Shown here in pieces: positions 1 to 6,543 of a DNA stretch of 12,212 nucleotides. Origin of the DNA: Epsilonproteobacteria bacterium 4484_65 (GTDB lineage: Bacteria; Campylobacterota; Campylobacteria; Campylobacterales; Sulfurovaceae); NCBI GenBank assembly GCA_002085305.1, contig NATJ01000070.1, positions 1 through 12,212 of the forward strand, read 5' to 3'. The notes beneath the pieces were generated by a model that saw nothing but the letters and a program-made list of their open reading frames with translations, was not told where the DNA came from and did not search any database. How positions within the stretch are numbered: the first letter of the stretch is position 1; every line of letters starts with the position of its first letter. Made by a program: the position numbers and the translations under genes.

Positions 1-118
1 CCCATTGTCTCTGGTTTTTGGTAAAAAGTGCAAATGCCTTAGCTCCTATAGCCATGGCATTGAGTGGTGCATTATCTACTCCACCACTTGCACTTACATG
101 TGCTCCAACAAATTTCAT
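1..118 (-). CDS. nfo: Endonuclease IV (AP endonuclease), N-terminus only, cut by window edge
   Basis: Reading leftward from an ATG at 118, 39 codons stay open to the window edge. They begin [13 protein letters not shown] and continue to [15 protein letters not shown], the characteristic start of the Nfo/endonuclease IV TIM-barrel family. These enzymes cut the DNA backbone 5' of abasic sites in base excision repair, using three metal ions; the metal ligands lie beyond the window. The start codon is preceded by a GAGG ribosome binding site five bases upstream. It lies 7 bp after the stop codon of the lipoprotein gene, so the two are probably co-transcribed. Family identity is recognised from memory of the conserved N-terminus; only about 39 of the usual ~280 residues are visible. 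Confidence 0.9.
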   Translation of the reverse strand, partial: MKFVGAHVSASGGVDNAPLNAMAIGAKAFALFTKNQRQW

Positions 119-125
119 ATCATCC

Positions 126-611
126 TCACTGTTTTTTGACTTTTATAAGTATTGCATTGATTGTATCACGAAAAATAATCTCATCATTTAAAACACTATA
201 GTGTATGTTATATTTATCTTCTTTTACTATCTTTTGTGTAAAGCCGTTACGGTTTTTTTCCAACCCTTCACTATACATTATAGGTTTTCCTCTAAAAATA
301 TTTTCCAGTATCTCCTCCGGATACATACTGTTTAAGACTTCTTTGTTAAAACTACTCTTACTCATACACGCCAAAAGACTCATACATACAGATGCTTCAG
401 AGATCTCTAAAGTCATCAAAGCTTGTCCACTGCCATAAATTTCCACTTTGATCTCGTCTTTATTTTCATAGATAAAGCCCATATCTGCATATTTGAATGT
501 AGGGGTTTTAAACATGATAAATGCTGAGTTTTGTTTGACATATTCTTTTGGAGCACAAGCATTAAAGAGAAAACTAAGTATCAAAAATAAAATGATCCGA
601 CTAAAATTCAT
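126..611 (-). CDS. Small predicted lipoprotein of unknown function
   Basis: This encodes a 161-residue protein. It starts with a basic residue and a hydrophobic stretch (residues 5-16), then a lipobox LFNAC with the lipidated cysteine at residue 19, followed by APKE. Signal peptidase II processing and attachment to the inner or outer membrane are therefore expected. The mature part contains [15 protein letters not shown], a cysteine-containing [11 protein letters not shown] segment and a [10 protein letters not shown] segment, which resemble short lipoproteins I associate with Campylobacterota. I cannot give it a function. The frame is open further upstream to an ATG at 644, but the ATG at 611 is preferred. 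It has an AAGGA ribosome binding site, gives a normal lipoprotein signal, and lies downstream of the -10 box at 636-641. The gene is followed after 7 bp by nfo. Confidence 0.8.
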   Translation of the reverse strand: MNFSRIILFLILSFLFNACAPKEYVKQNSAFIMFKTPTFKYADMGFIYENKDEIKVEIYGSGQALMTLEISEASVCMSLLACMSKSSFNKEVLNSMYPEEILENIFRGKPIMYSEGLEKNRNGFTQKIVKEDKYNIHYSVLNDEIIFRDTINAILIKVKKQ

Positions 612-635
612 CTGTTTTTCCTTATTTTTAGACAA

Positions 636-641
636 ATTATA
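636..641 (-). promoter_or_regulatory. Putative -10 box for the lipoprotein-nfo unit
   Basis: On the minus strand this is a perfect TATAAT preceded directly by TG, about 25 bases upstream of the ATG at 611. Transcription would start near 628. No clear -35 box is visible, only AT-rich DNA, which is common for sigma-70 promoters of Campylobacterota. Confidence 0.55.
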
Positions 642-674
642 CACTATTTAAGAGATTTTTAAGCACCCTGTTTA

Positions 675-680
675 TATAAT
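675..680 (+). promoter_or_regulatory. Putative -10 box for the tRNA-Glu pair
   Basis: A perfect TATAAT 20 bases upstream of the first tRNA-Glu gene, preceded by a T-rich tract but no recognisable -35 hexamer. It lies back to back with the promoter at 636-641 that serves the minus strand. Confidence 0.55.
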
Positions 681-700
681 GCCGTCCACAAGTTATATAT

Positions 701-775
701 GGCCCCATCGTCTAGCGGTTAGGATCCATGGTTTTCATCCATGTTACAGGAGTTCAAGTCTCCTTGGGGTCACCA
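701..775 (+). tRNA. tRNA-Glu (anticodon TTC), copy 1
   Basis: This 75-base sequence folds as a cloverleaf. The acceptor arm is GGCCCCA against TGGGGTC (one G-U pair). The anticodon stem CATGG/CCATG encloses the loop TTTTCAT with anticodon TTC. The T arm contains GTTCAAGTC, and the 3' CCA end is encoded. It decodes GAA and GAG. It is identical to the copy at 807-881. Confidence 0.95.
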
Positions 776-806
776 TTTTATAACTTGTAAACTTTTCAAT
801 ATTTGT

Positions 807-881
807 GGCCCCATCGTCTAGCGGTTAGGATCCATGGTTTTCATCCATGTTACAGGAGTTCAAGTCTCCTTGGGGTCACCA
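807..881 (+). tRNA. tRNA-Glu (anticodon TTC), copy 2
   Basis: This is a base-for-base repeat of the tRNA at 701-775, including the encoded CCA. A 31-base AT-rich spacer without a promoter-like sequence separates the copies, so both are probably processed from one transcript. The flanks of the two copies differ, which suggests a gene duplication, not a simple tandem assembly error. Confidence 0.95.
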
Positions 882-910
882 ACTTTACTCTAAATAAATT
901 TATCAATTTT

Positions 911-919
911 TGCTATCAT
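911..919 (+). promoter_or_regulatory. Possible extended -10 promoter of the acyl-CoA synthetase gene
   Basis: TGCTATCAT matches the extended -10 pattern TGnTATnAT and lies about 70 bases upstream of the ATG at 990. The gap between the second tRNA and the coding region is only 108 bases, and transcription from the tRNA promoter could also read through. Confidence 0.3.
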
Positions 920-989
920 ATCCTTATACATTTCAGTACATCTCCTATTTTTGTATCTGCAATTATCACATTAGGAAAAGGCAATATTT

Positions 990-2702
990 ATGAATAAACC
1001 ATTTATAGAACTTCCCAAGCTTACACTCAAAGCACTGCTTGACTACAGTACCAAAACCTATGCAGATCGTCCTGCTGTCCAATTTGTAGATGCTGAGCCC
1101 ATCACTTATGCACAGCTTGCACAAAATGTCGAAATCCTCCAGGAAATGTTACGTACATACGGGATAAAACCCGGTGACAGAGTTGCACTCTATAGTGAAA
1201 ATATGCCCAATTGGAGTGCAATCTATTTTGCAGTAACCACAATGGGGGCAGTTATTGTACCCATTTTACCGGATTTTCATACCTCAGAAGCAATGCATAT
1301 TGCTATCCATGCAGAGTGTAAAGCTGCCTTTGTCTCACAAAAACTCTTTGAAGTGATGTTGGATGAGACACAACCCCCTGAAATGAACCTGCTTGTGATC
1401 ACTGATAATCTTAATATCCTCAAAAAATTGTCAACACCTTCCACTGTGGATAAAGTATTAAAAAAGAGTGGGGAACAGCTCTCAAAAGCGATGGAAAAAC
1501 TTGGCAAAGAGAACAAAGAAGATGAGGAAATTATCATTAAGGAAGAAGATCTTGCAGCCATCATCTACACCTCTGGCACCACAGGAAATTCAAAAGGAGT
1601 GATGCTCAGCCATAAAAATCTGGTATTTGATGCAACAGCTTCACAAAAGATCGTCGATATCTTTTCAACAGACCGCTTTCTCTCCATTTTGCCACTCGCA
1701 CATACCTATGAATGTACTATAGGGATGATTGTTCCGATCCTGAATGGTGCTTCCATTCACTACATCCAAAAGCCACCAACCCCAACCATACTGATCAAGG
1801 CAATGTCAACAGTGAAACCTGACTTTATACTCACCGTACCTCTGGTTATAGAGAAGATCTATAAAAATAAAATTCTACCTAACTTTCAAAAAAACCTACT
1901 GATCAAAATGCTTTATGCTATACCCTTTGTACGTAAAAAACTCAATAAAATTGCAGGCAAGAAGCTCATAGAGACTTTTGGAGGAAAGATCCGTTTCTTT
2001 GGTGTAGGAGGAGCATCTCTCTCTCCTGCTGTTGAGAAGTTTTTACGTGAAGCCCAATTCCCTTATTGTATCGGCTATGGACTGACAGAGACAGCTCCAT
2101 TACTTGCTGGCACCAATCCAAGTAAGACAAAATATAAAGCTATCGGTCCGGTGATCCCAGGTACAGAACTTGAACTTCGTGATCAAAATAAAGAGGGTAT
2201 CGGTACGCTTTGGGCACGTGGTCCCAATGTCATGATAGGGTATTATAAAGACCCTGAAAAGACAGCTGAAGTGATAGATGATGAGGGGTGGTTCAACACG
2301 GAAGATATCGGTTATCTTGATGAAGATGGATACTTTTTCATGAGTGGGCGTGCCAAAAACATCATCGTAGGATCTTCCGGTGAAAATATTTATCCTGAAC
2401 AGATCGAAGCAGCTATCAATGCCCAAACATTGGTTGCAGATTCACTTGTCTATGACGACAAAGGAATTCTGACTGCACGTATTCATCTTGATTATGACAA
2501 ACTTGATGAAATACTTGGGGTAAGTAAAAAATCTGAAACAAAGATGCATGCAAAAGTGGATGATCTGCTTGAAAATATCCGTCTGGAAATCAATGAAAAT
2601 ATTTCTGCGTTTTCACGTATCCGAAAAGTTATTGAACAACGTGAAGAATTTATCAAGACACCGACCAAAAAGATTAAACGCTATCTCTATACTGAATCAT
2701 AA
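990..2702 (+). CDS. Long-chain acyl-CoA synthetase (AMP-forming)
   Basis: This 570-residue enzyme belongs to the ANL adenylating superfamily and most resembles FadD-type fatty acyl-CoA ligases, which join fatty acids to CoA through an acyl-AMP intermediate. The ATP-binding loop YTSGTTGNSKG is at residues 193-203 and the adenine/acyl motif GYGLTETAP at 363-370. The ATP-ribose and hinge region runs from WFNTEDIGYLDEDGYF to SGRAKNIIV (434-460), with the conserved Asp at 439 and Arg at 454. ENIYPEQIE follows at 465-472, and the catalytic lysine lies in TPTKKIKR near 557-564. Length and motif order are complete. The substrate cannot be read from sequence; a lipid recycling or phospholipid role is more likely than growth on fatty acids. 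The start has a GGAAAAGG-type ribosome binding site. It stands alone between tRNA genes. Confidence 0.88.
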   Translation: MNKPFIELPKLTLKALLDYSTKTYADRPAVQFVDAEPITYAQLAQNVEILQEMLRTYGIKPGDRVALYSENMPNWSAIYFAVTTMGAVIVPILPDFHTSEAMHIAIHAECKAAFVSQKLFEVMLDETQPPEMNLLVITDNLNILKKLSTPSTVDKVLKKSGEQLSKAMEKLGKENKEDEEIIIKEEDLAAIIYTSGTTGNSKGVMLSHKNLVFDATASQKIVDIFSTDRFLSILPLAHTYECTIGMIVPILNGASIHYIQKPPTPTILIKAMSTVKPDFILTVPLVIEKIYKNKILPNFQKNLLIKMLYAIPFVRKKLNKIAGKKLIETFGGKIRFFGVGGASLSPAVEKFLREAQFPYCIGYGLTETAPLLAGTNPSKTKYKAIGPVIPGTELELRDQNKEGIGTLWARGPNVMIGYYKDPEKTAEVIDDEGWFNTEDIGYLDEDGYFFMSGRAKNIIVGSSGENIYPEQIEAAINAQTLVADSLVYDDKGILTARIHLDYDKLDEILGVSKKSETKMHAKVDDLLENIRLEINENISAFSRIRKVIEQREEFIKTPTKKIKRYLYTES

Positions 2703-2715
2703 AAGGTATATATTT

Positions 2716-2791
2716 TGGTGGAGCATAACGGGATCGAACCGATGACCTCTTCGCTGCCAGCGAAGCGCTCTCCCAGCTGAGCTAATGCCCC
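2716..2791 (-). tRNA. tRNA-Ala (anticodon GGC)
   Basis: On the minus strand this 76-base sequence forms a cloverleaf. The acceptor GGGGCAT pairs with ATGCTCC (one G-U). The D arm is TAGCTCAGCTGGGAGAGC, the anticodon stem is CTTCG/CGAAG around CTGGCAG (anticodon GGC), and the T loop is GGTTCGATCC. The 3' ACCA end is encoded. It lies 13 bp from the stop of the opposing acyl-CoA synthetase gene. Confidence 0.95.
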
Positions 2792-2809
2792 ACAAGTTGG
2801 AAGAAGTGG

Positions 2810-2818
2810 ATTTTATCA
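2810..2818 (-). promoter_or_regulatory. Possible extended -10 promoter of tRNA-Ala
   Basis: On the minus strand this reads TGATAAAAT (TG, one base, then TAAAAT). It lies about 19 bases upstream of the tRNA 5' end, a normal distance for a tRNA promoter. It abuts the inverted repeat at 2818-2846. Confidence 0.4.
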
Positions 2819-2846
2819 TAAGATGGATAAAATATACCCATCTTAT
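2818..2846. terminator. Hairpin between the prolyl isomerase gene and tRNA-Ala, possible terminator
   Basis: A perfect 9-bp inverted repeat (ATAAGATGG against CCATCTTAT) with an 11-base loop, starting 6 bases after the stop codon of the minus-strand parvulin gene. The run TCATTTTT follows it on the plus strand; the minus-strand exit side is not T-rich. It may therefore work better for plus-strand read-through than for the parvulin operon. The stem is AT-rich and moderate in strength. Confidence 0.4.
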
Positions 2847-2852
2847 TCATTT

Positions 2853-3131
2853 TTATGAACGTTCTGTTACCTCAAGAAGGTGGTAGCCAAACTGTGTTTG
2901 TACCGGGCCGTGAACCACACCTACCTCATCATTGAAAACTACTTTGTCAAACTCCGGTACCATTTGACCTTGACTAAATGTTCCCAGGTCTCCACCTTGT
3001 GCACCTGACGGGCATGTTGAGTTATCTTTTGCTGCTTGCTCAAAAGTGATTTCACCTGAATTTATCTTCTCTTTGAGTTCATTACAGAATGCTTCATCAC
3101 TTACCAATATATGTCTTGCTGATGCTGTCAT
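2853..3131 (-). CDS. ppiC: Parvulin-type peptidyl-prolyl cis-trans isomerase
   Basis: This is a 92-residue stand-alone rotamase domain, almost exactly the length of E. coli parvulin (PpiC). It shows ARHILV at the start, the CPSGAQGGDLGTFSQGQMVPEF block in the middle (residues 41-62) and FGYHLLEV at the end, the standard parvulin signatures. There is no signal peptide, so it should act in the cytoplasm, speeding proline isomerisation during protein folding. The ATG at 3131 has an AAAGGA ribosome binding site. It lies 25 bp after the PP-loop gene and is likely the last gene of the dnaG operon on this strand. Confidence 0.9.
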   Translation of the reverse strand: MTASARHILVSDEAFCNELKEKINSGEITFEQAAKDNSTCPSGAQGGDLGTFSQGQMVPEFDKVVFNDEVGVVHGPVQTQFGYHLLEVTERS

Positions 3132-3156
3132 TTTTATTCCTTTGATTATTTTCTAT

Positions 3157-4161
3157 TTATTTAGCATTGAAAAAATACTGTTGTGCTTCTTTTTTCTCTG
3201 CAAAGGGAGAGACAGTTATCGTCTCATCTCCAACTTCGACATCATAGCTCTCTTCTGCTGAACTTCTTGCATAGGTCATGGCTAATTTTGCGGCCAAAGC
3301 TCTGTCTGCACTGCTTGCATCTGAACTTAAAAGAGAAAAAGGGCCACCTATAGGTAATCTAATGGTGACATATTTATCGCTCTGGATAGCTTGCAAACCT
3401 TCATTGTCTTCTTTGTCACGTCCTACTGCAAGTTTTGCACCATCAGGAAGCCTGAAATGCCGACCGAATTTAAGCAACTCTATATCTTCTACCTCAAAGG
3501 TATCAAAAGAGATGAACTCTTTGATACGATCAGAATAGTGAGATTCTGTCAACAGGCAACCACCACCCGGAGACTCATAGTCTTCCCAGCCATATGCTTC
3601 TGCCATTGCCAACTGTCGTTCACGGCTACGACCGGAAATGTCAAGCAGTTTTTCTCTATCTATCCACCCTTCCAGTTCTGGGGTCGTCTCTTCCATCAGC
3701 TTTGCAGACATTGGACGGACTATCAGTTTTTCCTCTTTATCATCCGCCAGTTTAGCAACCTGCTTCATGGCATCATGGCGCTGGCTCATAGGACGCTGCC
3801 CTATCACTTCACCTGTAAAGATAAATGAAGCCCCTAACTCCGGCATCATCACTTTGGCTATCTTGAACATATACCCGTGACAGTCGATGCAGGGATTAAA
3901 GTTTTTTCCATAGCCGTGTACCGGGTCAAAGAGAATATTTTGAATATACTCTTCACGTACATCCACCATCTTAAACTCTGCACCTGCCATCTCGGCACGC
4001 TGTTTCATAACTTCAGAGACATCTTTTGTGCCGCCAAACCCTATCTTGATATGCAGGGCAATGACATCTATGCCCTGGTCAACCATAAGCTTGATAGCGA
4101 TCATGCTGTCAAGCCCTCCACTGAACATTGCTAAAGCGCGTCTTTTACCAGTTTGTGTCAT
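3157..4161 (-). CDS. PP-loop ATPase, MnmA/ThiI-like tRNA sulfurtransferase relative
   Basis: This 334-residue protein starts with an N-type ATP pyrophosphatase PP-loop, FSGGLDS (residues 13-19), which adenylates a substrate in tRNA thiolases and related enzymes. A CxxC motif follows in NPCIDCHGYMF (C91, C94), then GEVIGQRPMSQ near 117-127 and SPGGGCLLTE with C202. Three well-placed cysteines could hold an iron-sulfur cluster or provide the catalytic persulfide pair, as in MnmA/TtcA-type enzymes; this is inference. The C-terminal third resembles the extra domain of short MnmA-like proteins of Campylobacterota that are often annotated as 'tRNA methyltransferase' by legacy naming. I recall such a gene beside dnaG in Helicobacter. 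Its start overlaps the dnaG stop by 17 bp, implying translational coupling. The exact RNA substrate is unknown. Confidence 0.75.
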   Translation of the reverse strand: MTQTGKRRALAMFSGGLDSMIAIKLMVDQGIDVIALHIKIGFGGTKDVSEVMKQRAEMAGAEFKMVDVREEYIQNILFDPVHGYGKNFNPCIDCHGYMFKIAKVMMPELGASFIFTGEVIGQRPMSQRHDAMKQVAKLADDKEEKLIVRPMSAKLMEETTPELEGWIDREKLLDISGRSRERQLAMAEAYGWEDYESPGGGCLLTESHYSDRIKEFISFDTFEVEDIELLKFGRHFRLPDGAKLAVGRDKEDNEGLQAIQSDKYVTIRLPIGGPFSLLSSDASSADRALAAKLAMTYARSSAEESYDVEVGDETITVSPFAEKKEAQQYFFNAK

Positions 4162-5509
4162 AGCTTATAAGCTCTCCTTTTTCTAATCTCGGAATTATAT
4201 CTGTTCTTAACTTTCGTATGAGAAACATCTTTTTATCTGAGGATAGTGACGTATCTCTTGGCAACATTTTTAATTTTTTCTTATAATATCTAATGAGAAA
4301 ATTACGAAGGTCTATGAATAAACCTTCCTCACTCATTACCTGCGCATCTTCACTAATCGAAAGTCCAACAAGAGAAGGATTTTCATACTCCCCATTAAGT
4401 AACGCAGTAAAAAGTGTACTGTAGTCTCCAAACATATCAACATCTACAACATCAAGCACACCATCTATAAGCTCAGGCTTCTCAAGTAATGTTTTTAGAA
4501 TACTAAGCTGTATCGATGTATCATCTCTTTGTTGTGAAAAACTATCTTTTACTTTTGCGACATTGGTTTGCTTCCCAAAATATGCAGGTGATACCCCTAA
4601 AAGTGTAGCAGCCATAGGGATATACGAATCTTTGATGATCTGGCTTAAACTCTCCAAGAACTGCTTAGCTGTACCAAACGCTGCTTCTTTGGCACGCGGG
4701 TCATTCAGATCATACGCATAAATGATCTTCTCTAACACGAAAGGGATGAGTGGTTTGGCTTCACGAAGCAATTTTGCTACCTCTTCACTCTGCCCTTTAG
4801 CTATAAGGTCTGCAGGATCCTGCCCATCAGGGAATAATACTACACCTCCATCAAAGTTTGCGACACTCAACATCTGTGCAGCTTTCAGTGCAGCAGCCAC
4901 CCCCGCTTTATCACCATCATACGCCAAGATGATCTTAGGGTCACCCTTTCGAAGCAGTGGCAGATGTTCCGGAGTAAGTGCTGTACCCATACTTGCCACA
5001 GCTTCTGTAAAGCCTGCTTGATGGAACATCACCACATCAAGATACCCCTCACACACAATGAGTTTTTTATTTTTATAAATACTCTCTTTTGCCAAGTCAT
5101 AACCATAAAGCAGACGTGATTTATTGAAGAGTTTTGTTTGAGGTGAGTTAATGTACTTGGCAGGATGATTGGTAATGGTACGTCCACCAAAACCTACCGC
5201 AGCACCACTTGTAGAGAAAATAGGAAAAGTAATACGCTCTACCAAACGGGCATAATACCCACCACCCTCACCTTGTGCTATGATCCCTGCCTCCAATGCT
5301 TTAGGCAGAGGTAAAAGTGCAGAATTTAAAAAATGCATGACAGAAGCACCATCGGGTACATATCCTATGCCAAATCGCTGAATGGAACTTTGGGCGATAC
5401 CCCTGTCTAAAAGATACTGTTTTGCAGTGGGGTTGTTTTCCAGGTTTTTTACATACCAGGTCTGTATGGATTCAAGTACACGTTTGGCATCGGAGTAATC
5501 AGAGCTTTT
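4145..5509 (-). pseudogene. dnaG: DNA primase DnaG, core and C-terminal part, without its N-terminus
   Basis: This frame has no start codon of its own. It is open from just after an in-frame TAA at 5510-5512 and reads KSSDYSDAKRVLESIQTWYVKNL, then the primase core. The residues match DnaG from about E. coli position 110 onward. The RNA polymerase subdomain contains ITFPIFSTSGAAVGFGGR and KYINSPQT. The TOPRIM fold has its glutamate in VCEGYLDVV and its metal-binding aspartates in YDGDKAG. The C-terminal helicase-binding domain ends in ISYDTNW. DnaG makes the RNA primers for replication. This part alone lacks the zinc-binding domain and the start of the polymerase domain. The first internal ATG (5338) is well inside the conserved domain and unlikely to be a true start. 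The 3' end overlaps the PP-loop gene by 17 bp. Confidence 0.85.
4162..4179 (-). promoter_or_regulatory. Ribosome binding site and palindrome ahead of the PP-loop gene
   Basis: On the minus strand a strong AAGGAG is followed by a perfect 12-base palindrome AGCTTATAAGCT that ends immediately before the ATG at 4161. The linear spacing of 12 bases is long. Folding the palindrome into a 4-bp stem with a TATA loop would bring the ribosome binding site close to the start codon. All of it lies inside the last codons of dnaG. Confidence 0.4.
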
Positions 5510-6543
5510 TTATCAATATGTGCTTGATCTATATACAATGAAGGTATCTGTTCTAAGGAAATAGCCAAATCAAGTAAAAGGTGAGATAAGTTTTTACTGA
5601 TCGTTTTATATGTACGACGGCTATGACAACCATCCCCATCCATCAGTCCTTGGAATAATCCTTCTCTTCGTTCAATACATAAATAATTAAAGAAGTATGG
5701 ATAAGATTTTCTACTAGCTCCCTTGGAGAATAATTTCTGAAATATATGTTCTAAATTTGTACTTGAACAAGTGACTTCAAGAGAGTTTTTTCTTTCTTTT
5801 GGTAAAAATATTGATGCTTCTTTGGAAAATGTATTTTTTAGTATTTTAATTATTTTTTCTGCATACTTATTTTCTTTTCTGTTTAATGAAAACTTTATAC
5901 CACCTCTATATGTACTACCTTCTGATATATACATACCAAAAAGCCACATTAATTCTTGAGAAAGTGTTATAGTGTCTATCTTGGACACATTGGGACCAAA
6001 ATTGTTTTTTTCCCAATAAGAAGAGACATCCAAGCTATCGCTCTGTATAATATCCCTATCTATAGGGTAAAGGAAATAGTCTCCTTTTTTAATGTCTCTC
6101 GCAAATACTACTTTACTTATAAGTGCATCTGTCTGATAAGATTGATTTTTTTTGATACGTCCATAAAACTTTAAAGGTCTGGATTTCTCAACTCTTATAT
6201 AAGGTAAGTTACTTAAAATATCCTCTTTTTTTACTACTACCATATCATGATTTTGTGTAAAATATGACCAGTCATTTATAAGATCCGTTTTAAATTTTAG
6301 CATCCCATATTGTGGTTTATGGTTCAATGTTTTAACAACTTTTGTTGCTTTACCGTTCGAAGCAAAGACAAAATCACCCACCTCTATATTTTCAATAGCT
6401 TTCAGACCTTCGGTTGTTCGTATCATTTCATGGGGTGCAAGACAGCCAAAACAGTGGTATATCTGCTTGCTTGGACTTACTACAAAGCTAGGGGATTTTT
6501 CTCCATGAAACGGACACTTGCTGATTATCATTATTAGCCTCAT
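5449..6543 (-). pseudogene. dnaG: DnaG zinc motif fused to a truncated intein (5' part of broken dnaG)
   Basis: Counting residues from the ATG at 6543, residues 10-33 run from CPFHGEKSPSF to YHCFG: the DnaG CHC2 zinc motif minus its last cysteine. At residue 34 (codon 6442-6444) the protein turns into an intein starting CLAPHEMIRTTEG, so the intein sits directly before the fourth zinc ligand. The residues before C10 (MRLIMIISK) do not look like DnaG. They are antisense to the start of the LapB-like gene, so about 39 primase codons are missing. The intein stays recognisable to about residue 346. The remaining residues, up to the stop at 5449, are out-of-frame DnaG sequence. The frame overlaps the downstream DnaG frame (open from 5509) by about 60 bp in a different phase. 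As given, no functional primase can be made from this locus. Confidence 0.8.
5506..6444 (-). mobile_element. Intein with LAGLIDADG homing endonuclease, C-terminal splicing region missing
   Basis: About 313 intein residues are present (34-346 of the frame that begins at 6543). Splicing block A is clear: Cys1 then HEMIRTTEGLKAIENIEVGDFVF (34-60). Block B has the TxxH motif in YFTQNHDMVVV (T96, H99). The endonuclease has two LAGLIDADG helices: LFGMYISEG (201-209, acidic residue E208) and FQGLMDGDG (297-305, acidic D304). Between and after them is a typical DNA-binding endonuclease body. Blocks F and G, with the terminal His-Asn and the +1 Cys, are absent: intein sequence stops at an A6 run (5506-5511) where primase sequence in another frame begins. 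The region is visibly more AT-rich than the flanking primase, consistent with horizontal arrival. Protein splicing should not be possible; the endonuclease domain could still fold. Confidence 0.85.

Noticed and set aside
612-644. Upstream ATG at 644 as the lipoprotein start
   Set aside because: It lies upstream of the predicted -10 box, has a charged leader that spoils the lipoprotein signal, and the ATG at 611 has a better ribosome binding site.
803-997. Plus-strand open frame of 64 codons over the second tRNA-Glu
   Set aside because: It reads through the tRNA gene and overlaps the acyl-CoA synthetase start; no ribosome binding site and no protein-like composition.
3391-3880. Plus-strand open frames opposite the PP-loop gene
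   Set aside because: They are antisense to a clearly coding gene, have biased His/Cys/Phe-rich compositions and no start signals.
5500-5515. Programmed -1 ribosomal frameshift on the A6 run that would join intein and primase
   Set aside because: Slippage could connect the frames, but the product would still lack the intein C-terminus, about 45 primase residues and the primase N-terminus, so it would gain no obvious function.
5449-6543. A naturally split (trans-splicing) intein half
   Set aside because: A split N-half normally ends before or within the endonuclease region at a clean stop and carries a full N-extein. Here the primase N-terminus is missing and the end is a run-off into out-of-frame primase sequence.
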